Source: Algoriphagus antarcticus
GTDB lineage: Bacteria; Bacteroidota; Bacteroidia; Cytophagales; Cyclobacteriaceae
Reading direction: 5' to 3'
Assembly (NCBI RefSeq): GCF_002150685.1
Contig: NZ_MSSW01000053.1
Location: forward strand, 35,291-99,290
Length of the DNA: 64,000 nt
A program made the translations under genes and the position numbers. Positions 61,446-64,000 of the stretch are shown in pieces; position 1 is the stretch's first letter; the number at the start of each line of letters is the position of its first letter. The notes under the pieces were generated by a model. The model had not been told where the DNA came from and made no database searches. It worked only from the letters and a program-made list of their open reading frames with translations.

Positions 61446-62642
61446 TTAGTCTATTACTCCCAACTCTTTTCCAACTTCAGTGAACGCCGTAATCGCCTGA
61501 TCCAGCTGTGCCCGGTCATGACCAGCTGAGATCTGAACACGGATTCTAGCTTGACCTTTTGGAACTACAGGAAAATAGAAGCCAATTACGTAAATCCCTT
61601 TCTCTAGCACTTTCTCCGCCATTTTCTGCGATAGAACCGCATCATATAGCATTATCGGTACGATAGCATGCTCCCCCGGCTTGATATCAAATCCAGCAGC
61701 AGTCATTTTCTCACGGAAATATTTTGTATTTTCTTCCAGCTTATCTCTCAACTCGGTCGTCTCAGACAAGAGATCAAAAACTGCGATCGACGCACCTGTA
61801 ATAGATGGAGCCAATGTATTGGAGAATAAATACGGTCTAGAACGCTGACGAAGCAATTCAACAATTTCTTTTCTTCCTGAAGTAAAACCTCCAGAAGCAC
61901 CACCCAAAGCTTTTCCGAGTGTACCGGTAATGATGTCAATTTTTCCCATCACTCCACAATGCTCATGAACGCCGCGGCCAGTTTTCCCCATGAATCCAGT
62001 AGAGTGACACTCATCTGTCATTACTAATGCCTCATATTTTTCTGCCAGTTCCACGATTTTATCCAGCTGGGCTATCGTTCCATCCATGGAAAACACTCCA
62101 TCAGTCACGATGATTTTCTGCTTTGCTCCTTTTGCCACAGCATCCTTGAGCTGCACTTCCAGATCCTCCATATTATTATGCTCATATCGGAAACGCATGG
62201 CTTTGCAAAGACGCACGCCATCGATGATAGATGCATGGTTCAAAGCATCGGATATTATCGCATCTTCAGCTCCTAAAATCGGCTCAAACAGACCACCGTT
62301 TGCATCAAAAGCCGCTGCGTAAAGAATGGTGTCCTCTGTGCCTAGAAACTCAGAAATCTTCCTTTCCAATTCCTTGTGAATATCCTGCGTTCCGCAAATA
62401 AACCTTACTGAAGACATTCCAAAGCCATGAGAGTCAATCGATGCTTTGGCTGCTTCGATTACTTTTGGGTGTGAGGAAAGACCTAGGTAGTTGTTGGCGC
62501 AAAAATTCAATACTTTCTGTCCACCGGCAATGGTAATTTCTGCTGACTGCGGAGAAGTGATGACACGTTCTTTTTTGAAAAGTCCGGCATCTTCGATTCC
62601 TTTTAATTCCTCTTGTAATTTGGGTCTGAATTGATCGTACAT
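61446..62642 (-). CDS. kbl: Glycine C-acetyltransferase (2-amino-3-ketobutyrate CoA ligase)
   Basis: A 398-residue PLP enzyme that cleaves 2-amino-3-oxobutanoate with CoA to glycine and acetyl-CoA, the second step of threonine breakdown. The PLP lysine is Lys244 in [27 protein letters not shown] and [13 protein letters not shown] (Asp210 of the PLP site) are also present. Normal length and complete. Divergent from the SDR-type threonine dehydrogenase gene, which makes its substrate; the 155-base gap holds both promoters. Confidence 0.95.
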   Translation of the reverse strand: MYDQFRPKLQEELKGIEDAGLFKKERVITSPQSAEITIAGGQKVLNFCANNYLGLSSHPKVIEAAKASIDSHGFGMSSVRFICGTQDIHKELERKISEFLGTEDTILYAAAFDANGGLFEPILGAEDAIISDALNHASIIDGVRLCKAMRFRYEHNNMEDLEVQLKDAVAKGAKQKIIVTDGVFSMDGTIAQLDKIVELAEKYEALVMTDECHSTGFMGKTGRGVHEHCGVMGKIDIITGTLGKALGGASGGFTSGRKEIVELLRQRSRPYLFSNTLAPSITGASIAVFDLLSETTELRDKLEENTKYFREKMTAAGFDIKPGEHAIVPIMLYDAVLSQKMAEKVLEKGIYVIGFYFPVVPKGQARIRVQISAGHDRAQLDQAITAFTEVGKELGVID

Positions 62643-62721
62643 GATAACTTGTTGATTTTATGTTGTTCAAAAACGTCTGGTTCCTTTAGTCAAAAATTCG
62701 ACTCAGAGAGCTGTTTTTTTG

Positions 62722-62729
62722 TACTTTTG
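62722..62729 (+). promoter_or_regulatory. -7 box of the threonine dehydrogenase gene
   Basis: TACTTTTG (TAnnTTTG), preceded by a T-tract, in a context frequent upstream of Cytophagales housekeeping genes. It lies 68 bases before the chosen start codon. Confidence 0.5.
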
Positions 62730-62797
62730 CGACTGCAAACCCAAATATAAACAAAAACCTAGAGCTCTTCTTTAGGTAGATTTTGAAAGAAACATCG

Positions 62798-63745
62798 ATG
62801 GAAAAAATCCTAGTAATAGGCGCTGCAGGGCAATTGGGTTCAGAACTCACTAAGTCTCTGGCAGATCAGTTTGGCGCAAACCAAGTAATAGCTACAGATC
62901 TTGACAAATCCGCACAATTAAAATTTGAATTTTGTCGATTTCATGTTCTCGACGTGATGGATAAGGTTAGATTGAGAAACTTGGTCAAACAAGAACAAAT
63001 CACTCAAATTTATCATTTGGCGGCAGTGCTTTCTGCCGTAGGAGAGAAAAAGCCACTTTTCGCTTGGGAGCTCAATATGGAAAGTTTGCTCCATGTCCTT
63101 GAGCTGGCCAAAGAATTTAAGCTAAACAAAATTTACTGGCCATCCTCCATTGCCGTTTTTGGACCAAATACGCCAAAAATCAATACTCCTCAGTATTGCG
63201 TGAAAGAGCCAAATACGGTTTATGGCATTTCAAAACAAGCGGGCGAAAGATGGTGTGAATACTATTTTCAAAAATTCAATGTGGACGTTCGAAGTCTTCG
63301 ATATCCTGGATTGATTGGCTACAAGTCTCTTCCTGGTGGTGGCACGACCGATTATGCAGTGGATATTTACCATAAAGCTATAGCTGGTGAGAAGTTCGAG
63401 TGCTTCCTTCGAGAAGATACATCTCTACCCATGATGTATATGCCCGATGCTATCAAAGCTACTTTGGATCTGATGAATGCGCCGCGTGAAGAGGTGAAAA
63501 TCCGCTCTAGTTACAACCTTGCAGCGATGAATTTCAATCCTCTAGAAATCTATCAAAGCATTCATAAGCATATTCCTAAGTTCAAAATCGAATACAATCC
63601 TGATTTTCGGCAGGCTATCGCAGACAGCTGGCCGGATAGTATCGATGATTCCTGCGCTAGAAAAGATTGGGGCTGGCAACATGACTACGATCTAGATCGA
63701 ATGACCAAAGACATTTTGGACAATCTTCCAAACTTCAAATTCTAA
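62798..63745 (+). CDS. SDR-type L-threonine 3-dehydrogenase
   Basis: A 315-residue NAD-dependent short-chain-dehydrogenase-fold enzyme. Rossmann motif MEKILVIGAAGQLGSELTKSL is at the N-terminus. The catalytic tyrosine and lysine lie in VYGISKQAGERWC and the Ser in WPSSIAVFGPNT. Length and the C-terminal sequence CARKDWGWQHDYDLDRM fit the epimerase-like threonine dehydrogenases. An in-frame TTG at 62783 would add five residues; the ATG at 62798 is preferred. It is divergent from kbl and completes that pathway, turning threonine into 2-amino-3-oxobutanoate. Confidence 0.93.
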   Translation: MEKILVIGAAGQLGSELTKSLADQFGANQVIATDLDKSAQLKFEFCRFHVLDVMDKVRLRNLVKQEQITQIYHLAAVLSAVGEKKPLFAWELNMESLLHVLELAKEFKLNKIYWPSSIAVFGPNTPKINTPQYCVKEPNTVYGISKQAGERWCEYYFQKFNVDVRSLRYPGLIGYKSLPGGGTTDYAVDIYHKAIAGEKFECFLREDTSLPMMYMPDAIKATLDLMNAPREEVKIRSSYNLAAMNFNPLEIYQSIHKHIPKFKIEYNPDFRQAIADSWPDSIDDSCARKDWGWQHDYDLDRMTKDILDNLPNFKF

Positions 63746-63750
63746 TATCA

Positions 63751-63782
63751 ATACCCTGTTTGTTCAAGCAGGGTATTTTTTT
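63751..63782 (+). terminator. Terminator after the threonine dehydrogenase gene
   Basis: ATACCCTG (63751-63758) and CAGGGTAT (63769-63776) pair perfectly, followed by T residues to 63782. Confidence 0.85.
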
Positions 63783-63792
63783 GAAAGTTTTA

Positions 63793-63827
63793 TTTAGCCA
63801 CGAAAAGCACGAAGGTTCACAAAGGGG
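63793..63827 (-). repeat. Dispersed repeat copy 3 (reverse orientation)
   Basis: TTTAGCCACGAAAAGCACGAAGG and following bases are the reverse complement of the family at 60713 and 61292. Confidence 0.6.
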
Positions 63828-63912
63828 ACACAAATATTTAGCTTCAGCCGTTCATGTGACCTGTCTATCGGCAAAAACAATCACCAACGGAGACTTACGA
63901 GCTAGAATAACT

Positions 63913-63976
63913 CCCCCTTGATTCCTAAAGATTATTTGGTGACGAGAGTTTGACAAATGGGCCAAGGGGGATTTTT
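63913..63976 (+). repeat. Inverted repeat near the window edge, terminator-like tail
   Basis: CCCCCTTG (63913-63920) and CAAGGGGG (63963-63970) are reverse complements separated by 42 bases, followed by ATTTTT. The GGGGGATTTTT tail also occurs after the GH95 gene (9258-9269). What lies beyond is outside the window. Confidence 0.4.
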
Positions 63977-64000
63977 AACACTGAAATATTTTGTATATAA

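Noticed and set aside
1..64000. tRNA, rRNA, tmRNA, riboswitch or integron elements
   Set aside because: None recognised on either strand by eye; a covariance-model scan would settle it.

Overview
The window looks like chromosomal DNA from a marine-type Bacteroidota, most like the Cytophagales/Cyclobacteriaceae (Algoriphagus-like). The grounds are an AT-rich genome, several -7 boxes of the Bacteroidota form TAnnTTTG, weak Shine-Dalgarno sequences, many secreted or lipoprotein carbohydrate enzymes (GH95, GH140-, GH113- and GH109-like), a FloA/NfeD pair, a short-form ProRS and a folP-cdaA pair. No rRNA, tRNA, CRISPR array, integrase or intact insertion sequence was recognised. All names come from reading motifs, not from searches.

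Layout. 1-2.2 kb: a truncated envelope protein gene, a Crp-type regulator, and a gene-poor stretch with coding remnants and a nested inverted repeat. 2.2-6.6 kb: a tight three-gene operon of a helical P-loop ATPase, an MscS-like membrane protein and a CPA-type cation/proton antiporter. 6.8-23.3 kb: carbohydrate-related genes (GH95 fucosidase-like, type-B carboxylesterase, GH140-like, EEP hydrolase, DUF1080, GH109-like oxidoreductase fold) mixed with a pentapeptide-repeat protein, a Nudix-type regulator that has lost catalytic residues, a PIF1-like helicase, a PRC-barrel protein and an AsmA-like protein. 23.8-30.0 kb: a probable conflict/signalling island. It has a secreted protein with a duplicated domain, convergent to a two-gene unit of a TIR/DUF4062-like protein and a membrane-anchored STAND ATPase with a pYEATS-like C-terminus.

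30.2-45.7 kb: a long run on the minus strand. It holds two Fnr/redox-type modules (Fnr-like regulator, rhodanese, DUF547, FAD oxidoreductase, polyferredoxin), two GT2 glycosyltransferases, a GT87-like membrane mannosyltransferase, lipoproteins, an alpha/beta hydrolase-OsmC fusion and a GH113-like enzyme. ComEA-like and HsdR_N-like genes sit at its upstream end. 45.9-59.0 kb: mostly housekeeping (hemA, WG-repeat protein, floA-nfeD, proS, a low-complexity lipoprotein, an FadL-like porin, aroK, DoxX-like, DUF1599, folP, cdaA). 59.1-64 kb: decayed genes (a twice-frameshifted XRE/membrane protein and a broken parDE), three copies of a dispersed repeat, an M15-like DUF5715 protein, and the divergent kbl and SDR-type threonine dehydrogenase pair, which together would convert threonine to glycine and acetyl-CoA.

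The best candidates for an undescribed system are the STAND/pYEATS + TIR-like unit at 26.3-30.0 kb (with its convergent secreted neighbour) and the ATPase-MscS-antiporter operon at 2.2-6.6 kb. Both join a P-loop ATPase to a membrane component.
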